The notes under the pieces: model-generated
Database searches by the model: none
Told to the model about the DNA's origin: nothing
The model's input: only the letters and a program-made list of their open reading frames with translations
Part shown: positions 38,030 to 47,570 of the stretch, piece after piece
Layout: each line of letters begins with the position of its first letter
Position numbering within the stretch: position 1 is the stretch's first letter
DNA from: CAZKNJ01 sp964554185
GTDB taxonomy: Bacteria > 4484-113
Direction of reading: 5' to 3'
NCBI GenBank assembly: GCA_964554185.1
Contig: CAZKNJ010000002.1
Coordinates: 20,272 to 84,271 of the forward strand
Length of the DNA: 64,000 nt
Position numbers and translations under genes: made by a program

Positions 38030-40624
38030 ATGGCGCAGGCGAAAGACAGCGGGGCGGCGCACGACGCTAGTAGCGAAACTGCACGCGGCGGAGACGCCGC
38101 GGGCGGCTTCCTGCCGCTGCCGGCGCAGAAGCTCACCCCGCTCTTCAAGCAGTATCTCTCCATCAAGGAGCAGCACCCGGACGCGATTCTTCTCTACCGC
38201 CTGGGCGACTTCTACGAGATGTTCGGGCCTGACGCCGAGCGCGCCGCGCCCATCCTCGGCGTGGTGCTCACCGCGCGGGAGGCCGCCCGGGACGTGAAGG
38301 TGCCCATGTGCGGCGTGCCCCACCACGCGCTGATGCGCTATGTCAAGAAGCTGGTGGAGGCCGGCGAGAAGGTCGCGCTGTGCGACCAGTTGGAGGAGCC
38401 CGCGCCGGGCAAGAAGCTGGTGCACCGCGGCGTCACCCGCGTCATCACCGCCGGCACGCTGGTGGAAGACGAGTTCCTGAGCGACGAAAGCGGCGTGTTC
38501 CTGCTGGTGCTGAGCGAGCACCGGGGGAAGGCGGGCTTCTGCCTGCTGGAGGCCGCCGGCGGGCGCGTGGCGCACACCGAGCTGGACCTCAAGGACGGGC
38601 GCAGCCGCCTCATCGCCGAGATTGAGCGCGTCCGCCCGCAAGAGATGCTGTTGGACGCCGCGATGGCGAAGCTGCCGGAGCTCGCGGAGTTCAAGCAGCG
38701 CCATCCCTTCGCGGTCATCCACACCTTTGACGCGCCGGTGTCGCTGAAAGATGCGGAGTTCTTCGCGCGCAAGTTCCTGCGCACCGAGCACCTGGAAAGC
38801 CACGGCCTGCGCGCGGATTCGCCGGTGCTGCTGGCGCTGTTCCACCTCGTGCGCTACCTGCGCGAGGTGTTCAAGGTGGAGGAGCCCAAGCTGTTTTTGC
38901 AGCGCGTCTCGCTCAGCGAGCGGATGCAGCTGGATGGGCGCGCCGTACGCCACCTGGAGCTGGAGCGGCTGGAGGACGGCAATGGCCCGCGCGAAGTCGC
39001 GGCGGGGCTGCTGGGGGTGCTCAACAGCGCGCGCACGCCGATGGGCAAGCGCCTGCTGTCCGAGCGGCTGAAGGCGCCATTCACCGCGCCGGAGACCATC
39101 AATTCGTACCTGGAAGCGGTGGAGGAGCTGGTGGCGGCGGAGGACGCGGCTTCGGCGCTGGGCGAAGCGCTCGGCGGCGTGTCCGACCTGGAGCGCATCC
39201 TCAACCGCGTGAACCTCGGCCGCACCAATCCTCCCGAACTGGTCAAGCTGCGCGAATCGCTTAGGCAACTGCCGCACATCTCCCGGGCGCTGGGCTCGCG
39301 GGATGCGCCGCTGCTGGCGCAGTTGGCGAAGGAGCTGCCGCTGTGCGAAGGCCCGCTTACGAAACTCGCGGCGCTAGCCGACGAGCCGCCGGCGAAGGTG
39401 GAGGACGGCGGCGTGTTCCGCGAGGGCTGCGACGCCGAGCTGGACCGACTGCGCGCGCTGATGGCGAAAGGCGGCGAATGGTTCAATACATACGAGGAAC
39501 AACTGCGCGGCCAGACGGGCATCCGCTCGCTCAAGGTCAAGCGCACGCCTGCCTTCGGCTGGTTCATTGAGGTCACCAAGGCCAACCTGCACCTCGTTCT
39601 GCCGGAGCACGGCTTTGAGCGCAAGCAGACGCTGGTGGGCTCCGAGCGCTTCGCCACCGCGGAGCTGTCCGCGCGCGAACGCGAACTCGCCGAGGCCGAG
39701 GGCAAGGCGCTGGAGCTGGAGCGCCGGATGTGGGACGACCTGCTCGTCTTCCTGCGCTCGCAGGCCGACGAACTGCACCGCGCTTCCGACACTATAGCCG
39801 CAGCCGACTACGTGCTGGCGCTGGCCGACACCGCGCGGCGCGAGGGCTGGGTGCGCCCGGTGGTGAACGACGGGCAGGTAATTGAGATCAAGGGCGGCGT
39901 GCATCCGCTGGTGCAGCGCATGGTGGGCCGCCAGCGCTTCGTCGCCAACGATGTCTACCTGGACGCCGACAGCGTGCAGATAAACCTCATCACCGGCCCC
40001 AATATGGGCGGCAAATCCACCTACATGCGCATGGCCGCGCTGGTCGTCATCCTGGCGCAGATGGGCGGCTTCGTGCCGGCGGAGCGCGCGCGCATCGGCG
40101 CGGTTGACCGCATCTTCACCCGCATGGGCGTGATGGACGCGGTAGTGCTGGGCAAGTCCACCTTCATGGTGGAGATGGTGGAAACCGCGGAGATACTGCA
40201 TAACGCCACCGGGCGCTCGCTGGTCATCATGGACGAAATCGGGCGCGGCACCAGCACCTACGACGGCATCAGCATCGCCCGCGCGGTGGTGGAGTACCTG
40301 CACAGCGGCAAGCGCGCGCATCCCAAGACGCTGTTCGCGACGCATTACTTCGAGCTGACGGAGTTGGCGGAGTTGCTGCCGCGCGTGCGCAACCTTAAGG
40401 TGGAGGTGCAGCAAAGCGGTGGCGAACTGGTGTTCCTCTACAAGGTCGCCCCCGGGTTCGTGGACGAGTCCTACGGCGTGGAAGTGGCGCGGCTGGCGGG
40501 GCTGCCGCTGGAAGTGATTGAACGGGCACGGGTGGTGCTGGAGGAGCTGGAGGAGGTAAAGCGCGAATCCCTGACCAGGAGCCGGCGGCTGATGCAACTG
40601 GGGCTGTTTGGGGAGAAGCAGTGA
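38030..40624 (+). CDS. mutS: DNA mismatch repair protein MutS
   Basis: Recognises mismatches and starts repair. The 864-residue protein has the mismatch-binding FYEMF motif (LGDFYEMFGPDAERAAPILG), the connector and clamp domains, and an ATPase domain with Walker A ITGPNMGGKSTYMRMAALVV, VMDEIGRGTSTYDGISIARA and the THYFELTEL helix. The C-terminus is short, with no MutL-dependent tail. A 30-residue Ala/Gly-rich N-terminal extension precedes the core; the ATG at 38030 was used because the promoter lies directly upstream. Followed by yqeK. Confidence 0.95.
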   Translation: MAQAKDSGAAHDASSETARGGDAAGGFLPLPAQKLTPLFKQYLSIKEQHPDAILLYRLGDFYEMFGPDAERAAPILGVVLTAREAARDVKVPMCGVPHHALMRYVKKLVEAGEKVALCDQLEEPAPGKKLVHRGVTRVITAGTLVEDEFLSDESGVFLLVLSEHRGKAGFCLLEAAGGRVAHTELDLKDGRSRLIAEIERVRPQEMLLDAAMAKLPELAEFKQRHPFAVIHTFDAPVSLKDAEFFARKFLRTEHLESHGLRADSPVLLALFHLVRYLREVFKVEEPKLFLQRVSLSERMQLDGRAVRHLELERLEDGNGPREVAAGLLGVLNSARTPMGKRLLSERLKAPFTAPETINSYLEAVEELVAAEDAASALGEALGGVSDLERILNRVNLGRTNPPELVKLRESLRQLPHISRALGSRDAPLLAQLAKELPLCEGPLTKLAALADEPPAKVEDGGVFREGCDAELDRLRALMAKGGEWFNTYEEQLRGQTGIRSLKVKRTPAFGWFIEVTKANLHLVLPEHGFERKQTLVGSERFATAELSARERELAEAEGKALELERRMWDDLLVFLRSQADELHRASDTIAAADYVLALADTARREGWVRPVVNDGQVIEIKGGVHPLVQRMVGRQRFVANDVYLDADSVQINLITGPNMGGKSTYMRMAALVVILAQMGGFVPAERARIGAVDRIFTRMGVMDAVVLGKSTFMVEMVETAEILHNATGRSLVIMDEIGRGTSTYDGISIARAVVEYLHSGKRAHPKTLFATHYFELTELAELLPRVRNLKVEVQQSGGELVFLYKVAPGFVDESYGVEVARLAGLPLEVIERARVVLEELEEVKRESLTRSRRLMQLGLFGEKQ

Positions 40625-40637
40625 TAGTGCTGGGCGA

Positions 40638-41198
40638 ATGCCGATGATGATCAGCCACGAACTTCCGCCGCAACTGCTGATGCACACGATGCGCACCAAG
40701 GAACTCGCGGTACAACTCGCGCGCTACTACGGTCTTGACGCCGAGACGCTTCACCGCGTGGAACTGGGCGCGCTGCTGCACGACAACTGCCGCCACTGGC
40801 CGCCGGAGCGCCTGCTGGCCGCCGCGCAAGAGTTCGGCTACGAACCGGACGAAGTGGAGCGTGAGTCGCCGGTGCTGCTGCACGCGCGGATCGGCGCGCT
40901 ACGGCTGAAGGACGAATACTCCATAATTGATGAAGTGGTATATTTCTGCGTCTTCCACCACACGGTTGGCGGACCTGATATGGGCGACGCGGCGAAAATC
41001 ATCTATTGCGCGGACAAGATTGAGCCCGGGCGGGACTACCCCGGGGCCGACCGGCTCAGGCGCATCGCCCCGGAAGGGCTGAAGCCGCTGTGCCGCGAAA
41101 TCGTCTCAAGCACTGTGGACTATTTGAACTCGTTGGGCCGCGCGGTGCATCCGGCTACGCTCGCCTTCCAGCGCGAGCTGGACGGGGAGAAGCGTTAG
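40638..41198 (+). CDS. yqeK: YqeK-family HD domain hydrolase
   Basis: A 186-residue HD-superfamily protein: MRTKELAVQLARYYGLDAET, ELGALLHDNCRHWPPERLLA (HD dyad) and FCVFHHTVGGPDMGDAAKII with a His pair. YqeK proteins hydrolyse diadenosine tetraphosphate (Ap4A) and related dinucleotides. The next gene encodes an LCP-family protein, and YqeK-LytR-RsfS neighbourhoods are common in bacteria. ATG 40638 was chosen among three close in-frame starts; the ribosome-binding site is weak. Stop codon lies one base before the LCP start. Confidence 0.88.
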   Translation: MPMMISHELPPQLLMHTMRTKELAVQLARYYGLDAETLHRVELGALLHDNCRHWPPERLLAAAQEFGYEPDEVERESPVLLHARIGALRLKDEYSIIDEVVYFCVFHHTVGGPDMGDAAKIIYCADKIEPGRDYPGADRLRRIAPEGLKPLCREIVSSTVDYLNSLGRAVHPATLAFQRELDGEKR

Positions 41199-41199
41199 C

Positions 41200-42354
41200 G
41201 TGGACAAGCGCAAAGAAAGCCTCTCCGAGCGGATACTCGCCAAGGCTCGGCAGGACGCTTCCTCCGTCAGCAAGACTGGCCAAAGCAGACGCACTGCCCG
41301 CCAGTACTCGTCGCGCCCGGAACTGAACGACCGCATCCGGCGGCGCATCTCCGCCCACCGCCGCCGCAAGACCAACATCCTGCTCGGTATCTTCCTACCG
41401 CTGGGAATCATCGTACTCGGATTGCTGCTCTTCCTGATGTTCCGTCCAATGGAAACCGCCTCCGGCGGCAAGACCACCGCCTACCATGTGATGATGCGGG
41501 CGATTACTTCCGACCCGCTGCCCACCTACTTCGACCATCAGCGCGACATCTATGCGCTCTTCGTCGGCCTGGACCACGACCCGCCCCACCGCAGCGATAC
41601 GGTAATGCTGGCGCACATAGACCTCAACACCCTCCAGTCCCGCGTGCTTTCGGTTCCTCGTGACCTGCGGGTGCAAATGCCCAGCGGCGGCTGGGACAAG
41701 CTGGCGCACGCCTACGTCTACGGCCGCCAGCGCGACAACGATGGCGTAGCGTGGGTCAAGCAAAGCGTTGAAGGGCTCCTGGGAATAGAGGCAACCTACT
41801 ACTTCGTCATCAAGTTTGACGGCTTCGTGAAGCTGGTGGACTCCGTCGGCGGCGTGAATATAGACGTGAAGAAGGCGCTCAAATACCGCGACCGCGCCCA
41901 GGACCTGGTGATTGACATTCCCGCGGGCGAACAGCACATGGACGGCGAGCAGCTGTTGAAGTACGTGCGCTTCCGCCACGACGCGCTGGGCGATATCGGC
42001 CGGATGCAGCGCCAGCAGAACGCCATTCACGCGCTTATTGCCGCGTTGAAGCGGGGGCGCTCCTACACCCGTATCCCCGCGATTATCGGCGCGATGAGCG
42101 ACACTTTTGAGACCAATCTGCGGCTGGACCAGATTGCGGCCCTCGCCCGCGCGGTGCCGGACATCCAAGATGATTACATCCAGTCAATGACGCTGTTCTC
42201 GGACTCGACGACGATAGACGGCATCAGCTACCAGGTGACCGACAGCAAGTCAGTGGCCGAGGCTTTGGCTTTTTTGGAAGATCTTTCGCCTCCAGTTGAA
42301 ACCGAAACGGCGGATGAGGAGTCTAAGGATACAGAGGCGGCCGGGAATCCCTGA
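41200..42354 (+). CDS. LytR-CpsA-Psr (LCP) family protein
   Basis: A 384-residue membrane protein that transfers polymers from lipid carriers to peptidoglycan or other acceptors. A cytoplasmic Arg-rich N-terminus leads to one transmembrane helix (NILLGIFLPLGIIVLGLLLF). The LCP domain has SDTVMLAHIDLNTLQSRVLS, VPRDLRVQMPSGGWDKLAHA, GVNIDVKKALKYRDRAQDLV and LKYVRFRHDALGDIGRMQRQ, including the conserved Asp and Arg residues of the active site. The C-terminal tail is acidic. GTG start at 41200, one base after the yqeK stop. Confidence 0.9.
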   Translation: MDKRKESLSERILAKARQDASSVSKTGQSRRTARQYSSRPELNDRIRRRISAHRRRKTNILLGIFLPLGIIVLGLLLFLMFRPMETASGGKTTAYHVMMRAITSDPLPTYFDHQRDIYALFVGLDHDPPHRSDTVMLAHIDLNTLQSRVLSVPRDLRVQMPSGGWDKLAHAYVYGRQRDNDGVAWVKQSVEGLLGIEATYYFVIKFDGFVKLVDSVGGVNIDVKKALKYRDRAQDLVIDIPAGEQHMDGEQLLKYVRFRHDALGDIGRMQRQQNAIHALIAALKRGRSYTRIPAIIGAMSDTFETNLRLDQIAALARAVPDIQDDYIQSMTLFSDSTTIDGISYQVTDSKSVAEALAFLEDLSPPVETETADEESKDTEAAGNP

Positions 42355-42418
42355 ATGGCTGCCACGTTTGGTTGGCTGCGGTACAACGGATGGGCGGATT
42401 GAACCCTGACTAACGACA

Positions 42419-42934
42419 ATGGGCGTGCCGGAACAAACGGAAATCACCGGCGAGAAGCCTGTATCCAGGCGCAAAGCGCGCCGCAAGGTTTTTGAGATTC
42501 TCTTCGAGTTCTTCCAGCGGCCGGGCGCGGACATTCACGACCTACTGCACCGCACCTTTGAGGAGCACGCTTTCGGCCCCGAGGATGAGGGCGAAGGGCT
42601 CGTGATCGGCGACATTACCGGTTCCAACCGGGAGTTCGTGGAGAACATCACGCTGCTGGTAGCCGAGCGCTTTGAGATGATTGACCACATGCTGGAGAAC
42701 TACCCCCACGAATGGAAGTTTGAGCGTATGGGAATGCCCGAGAAGTCTATCCTCCGGATGGCTCTGTGCGAGCTGCTGTTCACCGACACTCCCTTCAAGA
42801 TTGTCATCAACGAGGCGCTAGATCTGAGCAAGATATATGGTGAGGCGGAGAGTAATCGCTTCTTGAACGGTATTCTTGGTAGTATTATCCGCGACATTGA
42901 CCAACTCAAGGAGAAACTCGATATTGCGCCCTAA
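42419..42934 (+). CDS. nusB: Transcription antitermination factor NusB
   Basis: NusB binds boxA RNA with NusE and supports rRNA transcription antitermination. The 171-residue protein has SRRKARRKVFEILFEFFQRP at the RNA-binding face, ITLLVAERFEMIDHMLENYP, and the family core PEKSILRMALCELLFTDTPF KIVINEALDLSKIY. A short N-terminal extension is added. The ATG was chosen because the sequence upstream does not continue the family pattern. Its stop overlaps the next lipoprotein gene, whose start is TTG 42924. Confidence 0.9.
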   Translation: MGVPEQTEITGEKPVSRRKARRKVFEILFEFFQRPGADIHDLLHRTFEEHAFGPEDEGEGLVIGDITGSNREFVENITLLVAERFEMIDHMLENYPHEWKFERMGMPEKSILRMALCELLFTDTPFKIVINEALDLSKIYGEAESNRFLNGILGSIIRDIDQLKEKLDIAP

Positions 42935-43568
42935 GTGCATGGCCCTGCTGCTCGCGGCGGCAGCCGCGCTCGTGTCCTGCCCCGCGGGCAAGACGCAGCC
43001 GGGCGCTTCCCCCGGCGAGGAAACATCGCTTTACTCCGACTTGCTGGGCATTCGTATAACCTACGACACCGCCGTGTTTCCCGAGGTGCTGCACGGCCCC
43101 ACGCAGGAGTTCCCGCTGGTGCTAAAAGCGGATGGCTTCGCGCTGGGCGTGAAGAAGATTCGGGGCGCCGGCGCCCTTCTGTCCAAAGACCCGCAGGCGG
43201 ATTTCTTCCAGTTCTTTGGCCAGCAAGTGCGCTACAGCCTCATTGACGACCTGAAGCTGAAGCCCATTGGCCGCGAAGAAGACCAGGAGTTCACCGCCCA
43301 GGGTCGGCCGGGGCTGCGCCAGGTTCTGCGCTTTGCGGTGCCGGAGAAGCCCGTGCCGGGACTTGAGCAGTACTACGCCGTGCCCGGCGGCGAACTGTAT
43401 CTCTACTACCACCACTTCTACTCCAAGCCGGATTACTTCTACTTCGTGCTGATGGCCGGCCACGCGCTGCCTCAGGAAACGCTCGACCTCACCGTCAACT
43501 TGATTGACGCCACCGAGTTCAACGCCCAGCCGGCGCCGGAAGAATCCGAAAAAGAGATCACCGAGTAG
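42924..43568 (+). CDS. Predicted lipoprotein of unknown function
   Basis: A 214-residue protein. From TTG 42924 the N-terminus is MRPKCMALLLAAAAALVSC, with a positively charged N-region, hydrophobic core and lipobox LVSC (Cys19). This start has AAGGAG ten bases upstream in the end of nusB; an ATG at 42939 lacks one. The mature part has a beta-rich sequence with SLYSDLLGIRITYDTAVFPE and EQYYAVPGGELYLYYHHFYS. Length and pattern do not match a known family. Coupled to nusB by an 11-base overlap. Confidence 0.65.
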   Translation: MRPKCMALLLAAAAALVSCPAGKTQPGASPGEETSLYSDLLGIRITYDTAVFPEVLHGPTQEFPLVLKADGFALGVKKIRGAGALLSKDPQADFFQFFGQQVRYSLIDDLKLKPIGREEDQEFTAQGRPGLRQVLRFAVPEKPVPGLEQYYAVPGGELYLYYHHFYSKPDYFYFVLMAGHALPQETLDLTVNLIDATEFNAQPAPEESEKEITE

Positions 43569-43588
43569 CACCTCCGCATTGCGCCCGG

Positions 43589-43594
43589 TATAAT
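43589..43594 (+). promoter_or_regulatory. -10 box for the aldehyde dehydrogenase gene, leaderless type
   Basis: A perfect TATAAT followed by CGCTCCT and ATG 43602, the clearest example of the seven-base arrangement in the window. Confidence 0.55.
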
Positions 43595-43601
43595 CGCTCC
43601 T

Positions 43602-45032
43602 ATGGCCTACGAGACCAGACCGTACATCAACGGCGAGTTCGTTGACTGCAAACAATCGTTCACCGTTCTGAATCCCTTCAACGGCGAGGTGGTTGCCGAG
43701 GCGGGGCTGGCGGACGAAAGCCACCTCCAAGCGGCGCTCAATGCGGCCAAAGCCGTATCCCCGGCATTGCGCGAGCTGGCGCCCTTTGAGCGCGCCGACC
43801 TGCTGCTGCGCATCTCCGCCCTGATTGCCGAACGCAAAGAGGACTTCGCGCGGCTCATCACGCTGGAAGCGGGCAAGCCCATCACGCTTTCGCGCGGCGA
43901 GGCTGACCGCGCGGTGGGCACCTTCCGCATCGCCGCCGAGGAGGCCCGGCGCTATGCCGGCGAGCTGCACCTGCAGGAGGCCTACGGCCGCTCCGGAGGC
44001 AAGTATGCCGTCATCGGCCGCTTCCCGCTATCTCCCGTGCTGGCTATCACGCCTTTCAACTTCCCGCTGAACCTGGTCGCGCACAAAGTCGCGCCGGCGC
44101 TGGCGGTCGGCTCCGCCGTCATCCACAAGCCCGCCCGTTACACCCCGCTCACGGCGCTGATGCTGGCGCAGGTCTACCACGATGCGGGCATCCCCCGCGG
44201 CGCCTACAATGTGCTCCCGGCCGCCCCCCCCGCCCTCAACAGCCTCATCGCCTCCGATTGCGTGCAGAAAATCTCCTTCACCGGCAGCGCCGAAATCGGC
44301 TGGGGGCTGAAGGCCGCCTGCGGGAAAAAGCGCATCACCTTGGAGTTGGGCGGCAACGCCTCGGCGGTAGTGGAGGACGCTGGCGACCTGCCAAAGCTGG
44401 CCGCCCACCTAGCCCGCGGCGCCTTCGCCTACGCCGGACAGGTCTGCATCAGCGTCCAGCGCATCTTCGTGCGTAAGGAGCTTTACGCGGAGTTCACCGC
44501 TGCGCTAGTGAAGTTCACCGAAAACGAAATCCACTCCGGCGATCCGATGGATGAAAAGGTCCTCAACGGCCCGCTCATCTCGCCGGATGATGTGAACCGC
44601 GTCGCCGAATGGGTGGCGGAAGCGAAGGAAGCGGGCGCGCGCATTCTTTGCGGCGGCACCGCCGAGGGCAACGTCTTCGCCCCCACCGTCATTGAGAACG
44701 CGCCCCGGCTCGCGAAGGTCGTTGCCGAAGAAGCCTTCGCGCCCATCGTGGTGGTTGCGCCCTACAATGAATTCGCCGAGGCGGTGAAGCTGGTCAACGA
44801 TTCGCGCTTCGGCCTGCAGGCGGGCTACTTCACCCGCGACCTGGACAAGGCCAACTACGCCTTTGAGCACACGGAATGCGGCGCGGTGCTGATAAATGAA
44901 TCGCCCATCGCGCGGCTGGACCACCTGCCCTACGGCGGCGTGAAGGATTCTGGCTTCGGCCGCGAAGGCCTGCGCTGGGCCATGGACGAACTCACTGAGC
45001 CCCGCCTGTTCGTGGTGAAGCCGGGCTGGTAG
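43602..45032 (+). CDS. Aldehyde dehydrogenase family protein
   Basis: An NAD(P)-dependent aldehyde dehydrogenase of 476 residues. The features are ITPFNFPLNLVAHKVAPALA at the cofactor site, FTGSAEIGWGLKAAC for the Rossmann region, ITLELGGNASAVVEDAGDLP with the general base Glu, and FAYAGQVCISVQRIFVRKEL with the catalytic Cys. The closest resemblance is to lactaldehyde/glyceraldehyde-type dehydrogenases with short N-termini; the substrate is not determined. Near its own -10 box, hence a leaderless transcript. No partner gene in the same strand follows. Confidence 0.9.
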   Translation: MAYETRPYINGEFVDCKQSFTVLNPFNGEVVAEAGLADESHLQAALNAAKAVSPALRELAPFERADLLLRISALIAERKEDFARLITLEAGKPITLSRGEADRAVGTFRIAAEEARRYAGELHLQEAYGRSGGKYAVIGRFPLSPVLAITPFNFPLNLVAHKVAPALAVGSAVIHKPARYTPLTALMLAQVYHDAGIPRGAYNVLPAAPPALNSLIASDCVQKISFTGSAEIGWGLKAACGKKRITLELGGNASAVVEDAGDLPKLAAHLARGAFAYAGQVCISVQRIFVRKELYAEFTAALVKFTENEIHSGDPMDEKVLNGPLISPDDVNRVAEWVAEAKEAGARILCGGTAEGNVFAPTVIENAPRLAKVVAEEAFAPIVVVAPYNEFAEAVKLVNDSRFGLQAGYFTRDLDKANYAFEHTECGAVLINESPIARLDHLPYGGVKDSGFGREGLRWAMDELTEPRLFVVKPGW

Positions 45033-45098
45033 CCTCCCGCTCTCCAGCCGCTACATCGGCTCGCCAAGTGGTTCACCCGCAGTCGGGCACCGGATAGG

Positions 45099-45671
45099 TT
45101 ACTTTTCCGTCGCGGGAACTACTTCAAAGGTGCCCCAGCTTACCCACCGGCCGGATCCCTGGCCGTCAATCAGCCAGCTTCCCGCCGGCGGGTCCCCCGA
45201 GTAGATGAGCACCTCATAGGTGCCGACCGCAAGTGGCTCGCTTCCGATCATGTAGTTGCCATCCTCGGTGTCGGGAAAGTGCATTGTCAGCTCCACATAT
45301 GGAGGCTGCTGCACGTCCTGATGAACGTAGCTGTCATCATAACCGAAGCCAACATCCAAACCCCGGACGAGAAGCCTGTACACGCCATCATTCTCCTGCG
45401 AAGGTTCGACTAGCACACTGACAATACGAAAGGCAGGTAAGAGGCTTAACAGCCACGGGCGGTCAGGTACTACACAGGAAGTAGTTAAGTCGAGCGAATC
45501 CCCTTCGGACAGTTGGGGAGCGAACGCAACATCTCGCACAAACCCCACATAGGCATAGCTAGGAGGTTCAAGCCTCGGAAGCCCGGATGTTTCCCCACCA
45601 CTGCAACCGGCAAACGCACATATCGCCAACGCTGCTAGCACAAGCTGCAACAGCTTCCCTCTTGCGTGCAT
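45099..45671 (-). CDS. Predicted lipoprotein coupled to the subtilase
   Basis: A 190-residue protein with N-terminus MHARGKLLQLVLAALAICAF then AGC (lipobox, Cys23). The mature part is beta-rich (YAYVGFVRDVAFAPQLSEGD, then VVPDRPWLLSLLPAFRIVSV) with SWLIDGQGSGRWVSWGTFEV near the end. The ATG overlaps the subtilase stop as TAATG, with GGAGGGG upstream, so translation is coupled. Likely partner or inhibitor of the protease; this is an inference from gene order. Function unknown. Confidence 0.6.
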   Translation of the reverse strand: MHARGKLLQLVLAALAICAFAGCSGGETSGLPRLEPPSYAYVGFVRDVAFAPQLSEGDSLDLTTSCVVPDRPWLLSLLPAFRIVSVLVEPSQENDGVYRLLVRGLDVGFGYDDSYVHQDVQQPPYVELTMHFPDTEDGNYMIGSEPLAVGTYEVLIYSGDPPAGSWLIDGQGSGRWVSWGTFEVVPATEK

Positions 45672-47497
45672 TACCACCCCTCCAGCGCGGCTTCGTAGTC
45701 CACGATTCCCGCAATGGAACCTCTTGGTTCCCTTAGGGTTGATACGATGCGGTTCCAGACCAAGAGCCGTGCACCCTCGGTGGGAAGGAGGATTCTGTGT
45801 TCAAACAAACGCGCCGCGAGGGCCGAGACCTCTGGGGCAGCAGCCGACGTGCCACCAAACATCCCGTAACCATAGGAGCCGAGCTGCGCATCGTATCCGA
45901 TCCCAGTACTAACAAGCGAGGCTACGGGCGACGTGAAAGGGGACCCAGGGCTGGGGTAGAAGTTGTACCCGTAGAACGCGCTGCACGGGTACTTCGTGGT
46001 GTTGTAGTAGTTCGTGTTTGGGTGTTGAGTAAGGGTTTCCTGCATGTTCTGCGCTCGCAACTGCCCCATCATCCCGGTGACGCCCATCACTTTGTCATAA
46101 GCGGCAGGATAGAATAACCCGTAAGTAGCTTCGTTGCCTGCTGAGGCTACATAGAAGCGCTTCTCCGCCGAGATGTCCCGGTCAATCTCCTTCTGAGCTA
46201 TCATCTCATTGTTCTTGCCCCGGTCGCTGATATTGACGACGCGGACTTGAGTTTCTTTCGGCGAACCACCAGTGAGCTGGAAATGGAACCGCAAGGCGTT
46301 TATGGCCTTCTCCATGGAGTTGCCGACGCGCTGCCTGTAGATAGGAAGTATCTTGATACCAGGCGAGCAACTGGCAATCCCCGGATAACCAGGATAGTTA
46401 TTGGTGAGCGCTCCAATGACTCCGCTAGTCTTCGTCCCGTGGTCATAGGACGGGTCCATAGAGCGGTACCAGCCGTAATTCCGTCCCACTATGTAGCGGT
46501 GGTCAAAGCAGTCGACTCCCCATTGAGTGAAAACCCCTTGCATGTCCTCGTGGTCGCGCTTTACGCCGGTGTCAATCACCGCGACTTTGGTGCGCGTGTA
46601 GGCAAGAGAGTAAATGGGAACAATGTAGTAGCGGTTCGGGTTGAAGGTCCACACGTGCAGCGAGTACTGGTACCACGTGCGGTCACCGTACGGGTACGCT
46701 CCGCCATCTGCGGGCTGCGACCACTGGTCCAGCGGTGGGGCATAGCAGAGTTCCGTCTCATAGTAGAAGTCCGGACGGGCATCCAACGTGTAAGGCAAGG
46801 ACTCTAGGAACTCAATGGCGTCATCAATTGTGGGATGCTCTTCGCGGCTAAATGCTAACTGAAAAGAGGCCATCTCATTAGTCTCATGCATCTGACCCGG
46901 CTCGAACCACGAGAAGACAACTTCAAAGCCATTCGCCTGGAACATTCCGCGAAGCTGCTGCTCGCCGGCAGTCTCATCGAAGCTGGCACGGACTTGGCCC
47001 GCAACAACTTCGCGCGTTTCGTTCGTCTCCGGGTCGGTCCAGAGTTCCATTGGGATGAGCATGTTGTCGTAATAGCTGACGCCCTGCTGCATGAAGGCTT
47101 GGAGTTCGGCCTGCGTTATGTTTCCTCCAACCAGGATAGTGCCGTCCGCCCACTCATATTCCATGATGAATGGATCAACAGCATCATTCAGCCAGTAGTT
47201 CCCCTGGGGCGGCCCTGGGCGAAGCTCAGGTTCACCATCCAGGAAGTCGTCTCCACCACCACCCCCATCGCCACCGCCGCCGCCCATGCCTCCCCCGGGG
47301 CCGACGGCTTCCACGAGCTTGCCTTCGGGCGGCGAAGCTGCCTCCAGCGGCGGTGAATCGCCGATGCTTGGCAGCGAATCCGGGGAAACATGCCTCCCGC
47401 TACCCCCGCAGGCGGTGAAGAAAAACAGCAATAACATTACAACTAGGGCGGCGCTAACTCCGGCCGCCCCCCCCTTCACAGTTTGGGCGGTAATCAT
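45671..47497 (-). CDS. Subtilase-family (S8) serine protease lipoprotein
   Basis: A 608-residue surface protease. The signal peptide ends in a lipobox FTAC (Cys30), followed by a Gly/Pro/Ser-rich region of about 60 residues and a pro-domain-like part. The catalytic residues are in TKVAVIDTGVKRDHEDMQG (Asp), DPSYDHGTKTSGVIGALTNN (His; usual HGTHVAG) and YGMFGGTSAAAPEVSALAAR (Ser), with ASAGNEATYG for the oxyanion Asn. A run of eight G on the coding strand (47467-47474, codons for Lys8-Ala11) lies near the start. AAGGAG precedes the start, and TATAAT at 47565-47570 is the probable promoter. Last stop overlaps the next lipoprotein gene. Confidence 0.88.
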   Translation of the reverse strand: MITAQTVKGGAAGVSAALVVMLLLFFFTACGGSGRHVSPDSLPSIGDSPPLEAASPPEGKLVEAVGPGGGMGGGGGDGGGGGDDFLDGEPELRPGPPQGNYWLNDAVDPFIMEYEWADGTILVGGNITQAELQAFMQQGVSYYDNMLIPMELWTDPETNETREVVAGQVRASFDETAGEQQLRGMFQANGFEVVFSWFEPGQMHETNEMASFQLAFSREEHPTIDDAIEFLESLPYTLDARPDFYYETELCYAPPLDQWSQPADGGAYPYGDRTWYQYSLHVWTFNPNRYYIVPIYSLAYTRTKVAVIDTGVKRDHEDMQGVFTQWGVDCFDHRYIVGRNYGWYRSMDPSYDHGTKTSGVIGALTNNYPGYPGIASCSPGIKILPIYRQRVGNSMEKAINALRFHFQLTGGSPKETQVRVVNISDRGKNNEMIAQKEIDRDISAEKRFYVASAGNEATYGLFYPAAYDKVMGVTGMMGQLRAQNMQETLTQHPNTNYYNTTKYPCSAFYGYNFYPSPGSPFTSPVASLVSTGIGYDAQLGSYGYGMFGGTSAAAPEVSALAARLFEHRILLPTEGARLLVWNRIVSTLREPRGSIAGIVDYEAALEGW

Positions 47498-47564
47498 CTC
47501 CTTTTCTCCTTATGATACTTGTGGTTTTACCCCTGCAGCGCAGCGCAGGCTGCGCTCTGTTGAT

Positions 47565-47570
47565 ATTATA
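47565..47570 (-). promoter_or_regulatory. -10 box for the subtilase gene
   Basis: TATAAT on the minus strand, giving a leader of about 60 bases with hairpin-forming GCGCAGCC/TGCGCT sequence and two AAGGAG-like sites. Confidence 0.4.

Noticed and set aside
44224..44231. C8 tract in the aldehyde dehydrogenase gene as a phase-variation signal
   Set aside because: It lies in the middle of a cytosolic enzyme gene and encodes Pro-Pro. Chance in GC-rich DNA is the simpler view, and this tempers other short tracts.
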